A stretch of DNA of 9,844 nucleotides. Source: Planctomycetota bacterium (GTDB lineage: Bacteria > Planctomycetota > UBA8742 > SKZP01 > JAIOTL01). Below are positions 1 through 7,101 of the stretch, in pieces. Where the stretch lies: positions 1 through 9,844 of the forward strand of contig JAIOTL010000076.1 in assembly GCA_021106775.1 (NCBI GenBank), read 5' to 3'. A program made the translations under genes and the position numbers. The notes beneath the pieces were generated by a model. It worked only from the letters and a program-made list of their open reading frames with translations, was not told the origin of the DNA and ran no database searches. Numbering within the stretch: the stretch's first letter is position 1; every line of letters starts with the position of its first letter.

Positions 1-55
1 AAAAACGAACAAAGATTTGCGATGATTGCAAATCGACAGTGTGTTTGCGAATCAC

Positions 56-141
56 CTATGGAAATCAGGAGATTGCGACGGTCGTTACACTCCCTCGCAA
101 TGACAGTCATCGTCAGCAATGACAGGCTAGGAAGCCTGTCC
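56..141. repeat. Dispersed intergenic repeat with two inverted repeats, downstream of speE
   Basis: On the minus strand the block contains GTCATTGCGAGG and CGCAATCTCC, the wording of a repeat found between genes in many bacterial genomes. Two dyads are visible. ATTGCGA (72-78) pairs with TCGCAAT (95-101) across a 16-base loop. GACAGGCT (121-128) pairs perfectly with AGCCTGTC (133-140) across a 4-base loop. The second hairpin lies about 30 bases past the speE stop and could slow or end transcription, but no T-run follows it on the minus strand, so I do not call it an intrinsic terminator. It shares the GTCATT-type word with the repeats near 1114 and 8606. Confidence 0.55.
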
Positions 142-168
142 TACCAACTCATTAAATTAATCACTGCA

Positions 169-1017
169 TTATGTTTTGTCGTTTTCATAGAGCATGAAGG
201 TCGGCAAAGCAAACGCTGACATGTGGATGTCAGGATTATAATACTTCGTTTTAACGGATTTATCCTGAACGCGCATTTTATCGAATTCGTACGGGTTTAT
301 CCCTTTGCAGCCGAAGGCGTATGTCATTTGACCGGCAGGATAGGTCGGTGTAATGCTCCAGTAAAGGTCAGCATAATCGAAGATTTCCTTCAATTTCTTG
401 CGTACATCCCGCGACTCCTCAGGCTGATACCAGAAAGTGCCCGCCTGAGCAATCACAACTCCCTGAGGCTTGAGAATCCGGTAACAATTGCCGTAAAAAT
501 TGCTGGTAAACAACCCTATCGCCGGTCCAATCGGGTCACTTGAGTCAATAATAATCACGTCGTATTTATGCTCAGCACATTCAGCAACATATTTGATTCC
601 GTCAGCCACCTGCACTTTAAGCCGTTCATCATTAAACGCCTCAGAAACTTTCGGAAAAAATCTCTTGCTTGTGGCAATCACCTGTTCATCGATTTCAATC
701 ATGTCAACCTGCTGAACGCCCGTATGCTTCAAAACTTCTCTTGCGGTTCCACCATCACCACCACCGATAATTAGAATATTCTGCGGGTTCGGATGCGTAA
801 ACAGCGGAACATGCGAAATCATTTCGTGATAGAAGAACTCATCAAGCTCAGTAAGCTGAATTATCCCATCTAGCGTCATCATCTTGCCATAATGATACGT
901 CTCGAAAATATCAAGAACCTGAAAGGGTGTTTGCTCATGATGAAGCTGTTTCTTAATTTTCAAAGTCAAACCGACATTTTTATATGTAAACTCAAGTTCG
1001 GTGAACCATAAATTCAT
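169..1017 (-). CDS. speE: Spermidine synthase (polyamine aminopropyltransferase)
   Basis: The 282-residue product should transfer the aminopropyl group of decarboxylated S-adenosylmethionine to putrescine in the cytoplasm, giving spermidine and methylthioadenosine. The N-terminal part (about 1-70) has the family pattern from MNLWFTE through LDGIIQLTELDEFFYHEM. It is followed by the Rossmann nucleotide-binding motif GGGDGGTAREVLKH (about 85-98), an acidic VDMIEIDEQV strand, and DSSDPIGPA, whose first Asp is the expected catalytic base. The C-terminal ITPTYPAGQMTYAFG segment is also typical. Length is normal and the gene looks intact. The start is supported by AAAGGAG at 1024-1030, six bases before the ATG. 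It is transcribed away from the MscS gene at 1254. No speD or other polyamine gene is in view, so the decarboxylated substrate must be made elsewhere. A TATAAT at 1084-1089 (minus) is a possible -10, but no convincing -35 accompanies it. Confidence 0.96.
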   Translation of the reverse strand: MNLWFTELEFTYKNVGLTLKIKKQLHHEQTPFQVLDIFETYHYGKMMTLDGIIQLTELDEFFYHEMISHVPLFTHPNPQNILIIGGGDGGTAREVLKHTGVQQVDMIEIDEQVIATSKRFFPKVSEAFNDERLKVQVADGIKYVAECAEHKYDVIIIDSSDPIGPAIGLFTSNFYGNCYRILKPQGVVIAQAGTFWYQPEESRDVRKKLKEIFDYADLYWSITPTYPAGQMTYAFGCKGINPYEFDKMRVQDKSVKTKYYNPDIHMSAFALPTFMLYENDKT

Positions 1018-1113
1018 ATTCCGCTCCTTTGAAAATCGAAAATGAAATATAACATTACTTAACTTTTATTGTGATAATTCTGTATTATATGTGTGTGATT
1101 GAAAAATAAACAT

Positions 1114-1194
1114 TGTCATTCCTGCGAAAGCAGGAATCCAGCTATTATACTGAATGTGACGAATTCTGGATTCCCAATCAAGTTGGGAATGACA
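1114..1194. repeat. 81-base double-hairpin (MITE/REP-like) repeat
   Basis: The left arm starts TGTCATTCC and ends GGAATCCAG (1114-1141). The right arm (1166-1194) is its imperfect reverse complement, so the whole element is a terminal inverted repeat around a 24-base middle. Each arm is also a hairpin: ATTCCTGC/GCAGGAAT with a GAAA loop (1118-1137), and ATTCCCAA/TTGGGAAT with a 5-base loop (1170-1190). The differing loop-proximal bases are paired within each arm. It has no coding capacity. It lies between the divergent speE and MscS starts and may have displaced or split their promoters. It resembles dispersed GTCATTCC-type elements of many bacteria; how it moves in this genome is unknown. 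Confidence 0.75.
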
Positions 1195-1253
1195 ACTTCT
1201 CAGAAATTATGTCACTGTACACTATTGCGTAAATATTAGGTTACGAGGGTCTT

Positions 1254-2540
1254 ATGTTATTAGAATTTGCAGATTTGCTGACTTTTGCTACTCTCAAGTG
1301 GGATTGGATTGACACTATTTACGGAATCGGGATTGCTGCTGGTGCAATTATCTTCGTAAAATACATCGCCAATTTCATTGAATATGTTTTATTGCATATC
1401 ACCTTGAAAACTCCCACACCCCTTGATGATAACCTTGTTAAAGTAATAATCTCAACAACAAAAATCTCAGCAATTGTTTTCGGTATTGTAGGATTCTTAT
1501 ATTATGAAACACGATTTTTAGTCCAACATCTTCTCGATTATGAAAAAATTCTCATTATCTGCATTTATTTCATAATAACCGTTTTCTCGTTGAAAATTCT
1601 GAAAATCGGTTACAACGAAATTCGAAAATTCACGCAACCACCGAAATCATACTTTGAGCTTAACATGCTCAAGGCAATTCTCATCTCGCTCAGAGTGATT
1701 TTAATTTCTGCCCTTGTTTCGTTGATAATGCAGACGAACGGCTTCCCTGCAATGGCTCTCTGGGTATTTATCGGTGTTTTAGCGTCAGCGGTTTTCGTAT
1801 TCACGTTTATTATTTTCTGGGAAGCTTCTTCAACGATATTTATCCGCAGCAATATTCCAATAACCATAGGTGATATTGTTCGCATTGATGGAAATCTGGG
1901 AAGCGTGGTTGAATTCGGACTTAGGTTTATTATCCTTTTGACGCCTGAAAACTCATATGTTTACATTCCGTACAAAGTTATGAAGGATAAGCTTTTAGAA
2001 AACCTGACAAAAAGACAATCCCGCAGATTTCGCTTTTCGATGCATTTACGATGGGAATCTTCCGCAAACTCGGTCAACAAATTCCTGAAAAAGATAAATA
2101 AATTCCTAATCGAGCATGATTCAATAATTTCAACCGAATCCACACCTGTAACGGATGGCGGTGATGCTGACAGAAACGATTTCGGCGAAATCGGCAATCC
2201 CTTTGCATACTTTGTCGGTATGAGCGAAGAAGGCATCGAAATATTAATTCAATATAGGATTGAGGAAACTGATTTTCACCTTGGCACTAAAATCAGCGAG
2301 AAAATTTTGCTTGAAATTCTCAAGTTAGCGGAAAAAGAAGGCGTGAAAATAACGGATGAGAAACAATCGAAGGCAGCAAAAAAATCAGAACAATCAACCA
2401 CAGCCAGCAAGGGCAGAAAAAAGGATGAATCTGAAAAGCAAGTTGATGCAAAAGTTGATGAGTTAAAGCACAGTTCGTTGAAAAATGGCAAAAAAGCAGA
2501 TAAAACTAAGGCGAAAACATCAGCAAAAAAGAAAAAGTAA
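1254..2540 (+). CDS. MscS-family mechanosensitive channel with Lys-rich C-terminal tail
   Basis: This 428-residue inner-membrane protein probably opens under membrane tension to release solutes during osmotic downshock. Hydrophobic segments lie at about 22-40, 70-84, 98-117, 142-160 and 166-196; the last would be the pore helix. The MscS beta-domain follows (about 203-256): PITIGDIVRIDGNLGSVVEFG, then YVYIPYKVM and ENLTKRQSRRFRF, matching the family pattern of GD-x-I-DG, a G-x-V-x-E strand, IPN/IPY and a basic exit. An alpha/beta cytoplasmic region runs to about 365. The pore helix is divergent: it lacks the AGQE-x3-N-x2-G pattern present in the paralogue at 5572. Residues 366-428 form a polar tail very rich in Lys, ending in KKKK. 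The start is supported by GAGGG at 1245-1249. The gene converges on the minus-strand gene ending at 2572. Family assignment is strong; conductance and gating are unknown. Confidence 0.88.
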   Translation: MLLEFADLLTFATLKWDWIDTIYGIGIAAGAIIFVKYIANFIEYVLLHITLKTPTPLDDNLVKVIISTTKISAIVFGIVGFLYYETRFLVQHLLDYEKILIICIYFIITVFSLKILKIGYNEIRKFTQPPKSYFELNMLKAILISLRVILISALVSLIMQTNGFPAMALWVFIGVLASAVFVFTFIIFWEASSTIFIRSNIPITIGDIVRIDGNLGSVVEFGLRFIILLTPENSYVYIPYKVMKDKLLENLTKRQSRRFRFSMHLRWESSANSVNKFLKKINKFLIEHDSIISTESTPVTDGGDADRNDFGEIGNPFAYFVGMSEEGIEILIQYRIEETDFHLGTKISEKILLEILKLAEKEGVKITDEKQSKAAKKSEQSTTASKGRKKDESEKQVDAKVDELKHSSLKNGKKADKTKAKTSAKKKK

Positions 2541-2571
2541 CACGTACACGAAAAACGGAAATTGTTCAACG

Positions 2572-4227
2572 TTAATCCGCATTTTCTACGTTTTCTGAGT
2601 TGTCTTGCGTATTTTTTAGTGTTGTTTCGTTCGATTTGTTTTCAGAAGTTTTGCTTGGGGTTTCAGGTGCATCGGAAGCTACATTTTCCTGGGTTTCAAT
2701 TTCCTGGGTTTCAGCATCGCTAAAAATATCCGGCTTCTTGATTGAAATAGTCAGGGGTTCTTTTACATCGCCATTATTGACTTCCGACTGTTCTTGATTG
2801 TCATCCGTATTCAAAATCTTGATTTTTTTTAATTCTTCAACGGTTGCATCCTCCAGATGCTCGTTATTATCTGCATGCGAATCCGCCAATTCCACAAGCG
2901 AATCCGATTCCAAAATCTTCTGTGTTATATAACCATGCGTAAGTCTGACTGTCATTGCACCGGTAATCGTGTTTTCACCGGGTTCTTTCTCTTCTTTGTC
3001 GATTAGGCTTTCAAGGTCTTCAATTGAGACTGCACCGGTAGTTCCACCGGGAATCAACTCACTACTTTCAAGATGCTCCTCGATTATTTCAGTACTTTTT
3101 ACTTTACCGACTATTTCTGCATCCACAGCAGCAGGAATCGCATCATCAACAATCTTCTGCTCAATCCCTATTCCTGCTGGGCTTGGTTTATCCCTTGCTT
3201 TTAGTTTCGGTGCCTTACTTGTTTTCACTGCATCACTTTTTCGCGGTTCCGATAAATCGAATATAAAATTGGGCAATTTTTCTCGACTTACTGAAGTATT
3301 CATGAACGTCCATGCTCGTTTCAGCCAGGCTTTAACGGCAAGACCAAGACTTGCGGTGAGCCAGCGTTTAACGGGTGTGCAATTTCCAAGCTTTTCAAGA
3401 GCAGAGAGCGACATGTCTTTGATAACATCTGGCGGAGTATACGTTTTGTTGCCTAAATCCGCAGCTACAAAAAGATATGATGCCCAAACAATTGCTTCGC
3501 TGCCAAGTATAAACGACGGCTTCTCCTGCATCAGAAACTTCATACTGACATTGCAACCACCTACAAGTGCAGGATTGTACTGCTGTTTAGCAATCATACG
3601 AACCAAGCCATCAATATTCTTTGTTGAATAATAATTACACAAACATGTTATCACCGATTCATCAAGGTCTCGAAGTATTGAATTCCGTTGTTGCTGCTGT
3701 TGCTTTATATTTCTCCATTTTGCAGAAAGTGCTTCGGTAGCCTTGTCAAAAGGACCCACAAGAATGTCAACAATGTTCTGAATATCCTGTTTTATCTCAA
3801 ATGACGCCTTGTTGATATCTCCCAGAATTGCATAATAAACACGCACAAGATTTGGTGATTCACCGGTATTTTTGCTGAAAATTTCCTGAACATTATCTTC
3901 ACTGAGACCCTTGAGCCAGAACTGCAGGATTCGACGTCGCAGTCCGAGATTCATGATTGTTTCAAGCGGAACATCACCACACCAGTAATTCTCACGCTGA
4001 TAAATTTCGTTACCGATACATTCGAGAAGCATATCCAAGCCGACAAGCCAATTTTTATGACACATCTCGATGCCTGCTGGCGGTACTGTTGGGAACTGCT
4101 TCCGCAGAAGAATCGCCCATTCTTCGTCCTCGTCGAATTCTTTGGGTTCAAGCATCTGAATCATCTGCACTTCAGGAGATGCACCGAGTTGTTCATACAT
4201 TTTGTGCCAGTATCTTGCTTCTGTCAT
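2572..4227 (-). CDS. Protein of unknown function with helical N-terminal half and acidic disordered C-terminal half
   Basis: I do not recognise this 551-residue protein. Counting from the ATG at 4227, residues 1 to about 325 look folded and mainly helical, rich in Trp, Leu and Cys, with a short glutamine run at about 176-180. No signal peptide or clear membrane segment is seen, so it is probably cytoplasmic. From about 330 to the end it is low in hydrophobics and rich in Glu, Asp, Ser, Thr and Asn, as expected of a disordered acidic tail. A short motif recurs there (GGTTGAVS, then NTITGAMT), as does QEIETQ/ETQE-type sequence encoded by a 14-base direct repeat near 2685-2713. An in-frame GTG at 4254 would add nine residues, but the ATG at 4227 has GAGGTT six to seven bases upstream and is preferred. 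It follows dprA by 89 bases on the same strand and has its own promoter. A domain search is needed before any function is proposed. Confidence 0.8.
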   Translation of the reverse strand: MTEARYWHKMYEQLGASPEVQMIQMLEPKEFDEDEEWAILLRKQFPTVPPAGIEMCHKNWLVGLDMLLECIGNEIYQRENYWCGDVPLETIMNLGLRRRILQFWLKGLSEDNVQEIFSKNTGESPNLVRVYYAILGDINKASFEIKQDIQNIVDILVGPFDKATEALSAKWRNIKQQQQQRNSILRDLDESVITCLCNYYSTKNIDGLVRMIAKQQYNPALVGGCNVSMKFLMQEKPSFILGSEAIVWASYLFVAADLGNKTYTPPDVIKDMSLSALEKLGNCTPVKRWLTASLGLAVKAWLKRAWTFMNTSVSREKLPNFIFDLSEPRKSDAVKTSKAPKLKARDKPSPAGIGIEQKIVDDAIPAAVDAEIVGKVKSTEIIEEHLESSELIPGGTTGAVSIEDLESLIDKEEKEPGENTITGAMTVRLTHGYITQKILESDSLVELADSHADNNEHLEDATVEELKKIKILNTDDNQEQSEVNNGDVKEPLTISIKKPDIFSDAETQEIETQENVASDAPETPSKTSENKSNETTLKNTQDNSENVENAD

Positions 4228-4232
4228 TGATA

Positions 4233-4238
4233 ACCTCA
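4233..4238 (-). promoter_or_regulatory. Ribosome binding site deciding the start at 4227
   Basis: On the minus strand TGAGGTT precedes the ATG at 4227, with GAGG six bases away. No comparable site precedes the upstream in-frame GTG at 4254. This favours the 551-residue form of the protein. Confidence 0.65.
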
Positions 4239-4265
4239 AAATCAGCGAATTCACGAATTGCCATA

Positions 4266-4293
4266 ATTATAGGAAATACATTAATTTTATCAA
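4266..4293 (-). promoter_or_regulatory. Sigma70-type promoter for the 551-residue gene
   Basis: On the minus strand TTGATA (4288-4293) is followed after 16 bases by a perfect TATAAT (4266-4271). Transcription would start near 4259, giving a leader of about 30 bases before the ATG at 4227. It lies in the gap after dprA, so the downstream gene need not depend on dprA transcription. Confidence 0.65.
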
Positions 4294-4316
4294 TATTTGA
4301 AAATTCCTTAATATAA

Positions 4317-5129
4317 TCATATTTTCACGAAAAACTTTCCTGCAAGTTGTTTTACCAGTCCTTTTATTTCAAGCATTACCAGCGATGCGAGCACCTGAGG
4401 GCTTTTCAGGTTCAACACCGAGGCGATTTTCTCAATGTGCAGGGGTTCGGTTGTGATTATTTCAAGAAGTTTTTTCTGTGTTTCATCAAGGGAACCATCC
4501 TGCGACTCTAATTGTCCGAATAAATCTACCTTGCGTTTGCTTTTGGCTGCCAAACTTGTTTTTTCGGTGTTCACCCATTGGGCAGGAAGTTCGCTTAAAA
4601 TATCCTCGGTTTTTAGCACCATTTTTACGCCGTCCTGAATTAACATGTTGCATCCTAACGAGTTCGGATCGTTGTATCTGCCTGGCATAGCAAAAACCTC
4701 CCTTCCATACTCCGCTGCAAGCCTGGCGGTTATCAACGCACCCGATCTCAGACCAGCCTCGATAACGAGTGTTCCAAGAGACATTGCCGCGATTAGACGA
4801 TTGCGCCGTGGGAAATTGCTTGCATCAGGAGGTGTTTTCAACGGAAACTCAGAGATTATCGCGCCTGAGGATGTGATTTCCTTGATAAAATCTCGGTTTT
4901 CTGGTGGATAAACGTCGAGAAGCCCGGAACCGATGAACGCCAGAGAACGACCACCCGCATTTATCGCAGATTCATGGGCGATTATGTCAATTCCGCGAGC
5001 AAAGCCGGAAACAATTGTAAAACCAGATTGAACAAGCTGACCTGCGAAATATTTCGTACACTCCATGCCTTGAAAACTCGGATTTCTCATGCCAACGATG
5101 CCTATCGAGAGTTTATCTTCCTCAATCAC
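4317..5129 (-). CDS. dprA: DprA (DNA processing protein A), Rossmann and winged-helix part; N-terminal domain cut off by stops
   Basis: DprA binds incoming single-stranded DNA during natural transformation and loads RecA onto it. This 270-residue frame holds the whole Rossmann-like domain: GIVGMRNPSFQG, SGFARGIDIIAHESAINAGG, GSGLLDVYPPENR, SEFPLKTPP, FPRRNRLIAAMS, VIEAGLRSGALITARLA, GREVFAMPG and SLGCNMLIQDG, in the normal order with no visible loss. Residues about 215-270 form the usual small winged-helix domain, starting DETQKKLLEII. The normal N-terminal domain lies upstream in the same frame but is separated by TAA codons at 5238-5240 and 5289-5291. Translation could restart at the GTG at 5129, where AGGGG lies only two bases upstream, an awkward spacing. 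Some DprA proteins, such as that of Helicobacter pylori, work without the N-terminal SAM-like domain, so a functional short form is possible. A recently inactivated pseudogene is the other reading. Family identity is certain; activity is not. Confidence 0.85.
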   Translation of the reverse strand: MIEEDKLSIGIVGMRNPSFQGMECTKYFAGQLVQSGFTIVSGFARGIDIIAHESAINAGGRSLAFIGSGLLDVYPPENRDFIKEITSSGAIISEFPLKTPPDASNFPRRNRLIAAMSLGTLVIEAGLRSGALITARLAAEYGREVFAMPGRYNDPNSLGCNMLIQDGVKMVLKTEDILSELPAQWVNTEKTSLAAKSKRKVDLFGQLESQDGSLDETQKKLLEIITTEPLHIEKIASVLNLKSPQVLASLVMLEIKGLVKQLAGKFFVKI

Positions 5130-5288
5130 ATCCCCTTGAACGTAGAGAACAATTGGGGCATCTTCTGATACGAAACTTTGCAGTGCGAACTTCAGCGGGT
5201 AATTCCCATAGTTTCGAAGCAGGATTTTAACGTTGTTTTACTCAGCGAGTTTAATTTCGTCTTTTGATAGAGTTGCATTTCGTTCATT

Positions 5289-5483
5289 TTAGATTTCTCC
5301 AGAGATAATTGCGCTCAGTCTATTAATCTTTGTAATTTCATACACAGACCTATTAATAATTAAAACAATATCGGGAAATGCATCAATCAACCTGCTTGAA
5401 AGTGTGCAGCCCACTCCCTTGGTCAAGTTAAGCCTGACAAACGCTTGCAGCAGCTCGTCATCGTTTGTTTTTGTGTCAGACAT
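5289..5483 (-). pseudogene. dprA: N-terminal SAM/HhH-like domain of dprA, ended by a premature TAA
   Basis: The 64 residues contain LNLTKGVGCTLSSRLIDAFP, typical of the helical N-terminal domain of DprA, then a TAA at 5289-5291. Reading on in the same frame gives NERNATLSKDEIKLAE, a second TAA (5238-5240), then NNVKILLRNYGNYPLKL and PIVLYVQGD, the usual linker before the Rossmann domain. With the two stops read through, the gene would span 5483 to 4317, 388 codons plus stop, a normal DprA length. No insertion or deletion is needed; each stop is one substitution from a Glu, Gln or Lys codon. The ATG at 5483 has GGAG ten bases upstream (5494-5497), a rather long spacing. Confidence 0.8.
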
Positions 5484-5520
5484 AATTCATTTTCTCCAAC
5501 TGAGCGTTTTCATCGAAGCT

Positions 5521-5550
5521 TTACCAACTGTTGAAATATGATAATATAAT
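5521..5550 (+). promoter_or_regulatory. Candidate promoter for the second MscS gene
   Basis: A perfect TATAAT (5545-5550) is preceded 18 bases upstream by TTACCA (5521-5526), a four-of-six match to TTGACA. The leader to the ATG at 5572 would be about 15 bases and carries AAGGAG at 5561-5566. The AT-rich core also reads TATTAT on the minus strand, so it might serve the divergent dprA too. Confidence 0.45.
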
Positions 5551-5571
5551 TCCATCTAATAAGGAGAAGTT

Positions 5572-7017
5572 ATGTTTTTAATGCAGTTTTTTTTAGGGGC
5601 AGAAAATATTATTGCATCCGGTAAAGAACAGGCTGTTCCATCGACCGAAAGTGCAAGTTTTTGGGACGGAATTGTTGACTGGTTCAACCTGAATTACGTT
5701 GATTTTATAGTGGCAGGTAGCGTTCTTCTGGCTGCAATAATCCTTAACTTCATCTTTCGCAAATGGCTGAAAAAACGAATCCTCAAAATCACCAAGAAAA
5801 CCGACACCGAATACGATGATGTGATACTAAAATCCGTGCTGAAACCGATAGGTTTCGTCATTATCGTCATCGGTGCTTATTTTGCGATTAAAATTGCAAC
5901 TTCTTCGTTTCATGCAAATGCGCCAGAGCATTCGATTAATCTGTTTCTCAATACCGCGTTGAAAACGATTTTCTCACTCGTAATAGGCTGGATTCTTTGG
6001 TGCCTGGTCGATTTACTCGATGTTTTCCTCATAAATTTCACGAATAAGACGAAATCGACGCTTGACGACCAGCTTGTACCAATGGTTCGAAAAGGCACGA
6101 AGATACTTATTATCTGCGTCATAGGCGTGATGATTCTGGACAATGCCGGTGTTTCGATTACTGGAATTATAACAGGTTTGGGCGTTGGCGCATTGGCGTT
6201 TGCACTTGCAGGGCAGGAAATTGTCTCGAATCTTTTCGGCTCGGTCATTATTTTTGTGGACAGACCGTTCAACATCGGTGACGTTATCACAGTTGACGGA
6301 AAGACGGGAGTTGTGTCAGAAGTTGGTTTCCGCTCAACACGCTTACAGACATTCGAGAAAACTGAGATTGTGATTCCGAACAAAGATATTGCGCACAAAA
6401 GCATCGAAAATATCAGCAAGCGACCGAAACGTCGCGCTCGATTCAATTATTGCTTCACAGTGGACAGCAAACCGGAGCATTTGCAGGCGTTTATAACCGA
6501 GTTGGAAGAATTTCTCGATGCCAACGAAAATATCGAGGAAAATCCTTATGTAAAACTCACGGGTTCGGATGAGCTTGGAATTTCGATGCTGATTCAGTAC
6601 TGGATTGGCGACTTAAACTTCGATCTGGCATTGCAAATTAACCATGACACGACCATGAAGGTGCTGGAACTCTCACAAAAGTACAATTGCCCGTTGGCCT
6701 CGCGTCAGGTTGCGGTAAATGCCGATGTTAAGAAGAATGTAACAATACCTGCATCAAAGACTAAGGAACGTATAATAGCAAGTGAAAAACCGACTGAGAC
6801 TTTGAAAATTAAGGGAAAACATGCTGATGTGAAGCAAAATTTGTCGGATTTTAAGCCCACGAAAGCACAAGAGAAATTTCTTTTCGAAGTGAGCAAGTCG
6901 AAAAATAAGAATCTGGCACGGGAAAAAGTTGCGGAAAAAGCAGGAATTTCCATAAAAACCTATCAGAAATGGTCGAAAGACAAGAATTTCAACACCTGGC
7001 TCGAATCCAACCTCTAA
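5572..7017 (+). CDS. MscS-family mechanosensitive channel with C-terminal helix-turn-helix
   Basis: This 481-residue inner-membrane channel probably releases solutes under membrane tension. Hydrophobic segments lie at about 44-62, 93-110, 125-152 and 175-193, then a canonical pore helix (about 198-227) of TGLGVGALAFALAGQEIVSN followed by LFGSVIIF. The beta-domain follows directly: DRPFNIGDVITVDGKTGVVS, EVGFRSTRLQT, EIVIPNKDI and ENISKRPKRRARF. The cytoplasmic alpha/beta domain runs to about 380, then a polar linker rich in Lys and Thr. Residues about 430-481 look like a separate helical domain: AREKVAEKAGISIKTYQKW then SKDKNFNTWLE. This is the spacing of helix-turn-helix domains of transposase and terminase small-subunit type, where a W-x-KD-x2-F-x2-W/L ending is common. 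No stop separates the two parts, so this is a true fusion in one frame. AAGGAG at 5561-5566 supports the start. It is a clear paralogue of the channel at 1254 and has the more typical pore. Confidence 0.93.
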   Translation: MFLMQFFLGAENIIASGKEQAVPSTESASFWDGIVDWFNLNYVDFIVAGSVLLAAIILNFIFRKWLKKRILKITKKTDTEYDDVILKSVLKPIGFVIIVIGAYFAIKIATSSFHANAPEHSINLFLNTALKTIFSLVIGWILWCLVDLLDVFLINFTNKTKSTLDDQLVPMVRKGTKILIICVIGVMILDNAGVSITGIITGLGVGALAFALAGQEIVSNLFGSVIIFVDRPFNIGDVITVDGKTGVVSEVGFRSTRLQTFEKTEIVIPNKDIAHKSIENISKRPKRRARFNYCFTVDSKPEHLQAFITELEEFLDANENIEENPYVKLTGSDELGISMLIQYWIGDLNFDLALQINHDTTMKVLELSQKYNCPLASRQVAVNADVKKNVTIPASKTKERIIASEKPTETLKIKGKHADVKQNLSDFKPTKAQEKFLFEVSKSKNKNLAREKVAEKAGISIKTYQKWSKDKNFNTWLESNL

Positions 7018-7036
7018 TTTCGGGTATCGTTCTTCT

Positions 7037-7049
7037 AATGATAATCATT
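7037..7049. promoter_or_regulatory. Fur-box-like palindrome AATGATAATCATT
   Basis: These 13 bases equal the centre of the classical Fur consensus GATAATGATAATCATTATC; extending to 19 bases gives about 14 matches. It lies 20 bases after the second MscS stop and about 115 bases before the HEPN-like gene. In AT-rich intergenic DNA such a palindrome could arise by chance, and no iron-related gene is adjacent, so this is only a candidate. Confidence 0.25.
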
Positions 7050-7101
7050 GGTAAATGAGAGTGGAATTATAATGATGAATAGAATAAATGAAAAAGCTTT
7101 T

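Noticed and set aside
14..34. GATTTGC/GCAAATC hairpin at the left edge as a terminator or RNA gene
   Set aside because: A 7-bp stem with a 7-base loop and no T-run; too weak to assign a role.
2969..3631. 220-residue plus-strand frame inside the 551-residue gene
   Set aside because: Serine-rich antisense shadow of an AT-rich gene, with no ribosome binding site or family likeness.
5238..5291. Reassigned TAA codons (altered genetic code) to explain the dprA interruptions
   Set aside because: speE, gyrA, the first MscS gene and others in the window end in TAA at the expected family lengths, so TAA is a normal stop here.
5910..6446. 178-residue minus-strand frame inside the second MscS gene
   Set aside because: It is antisense to the conserved pore and beta-domain of MscS and shows no family features.
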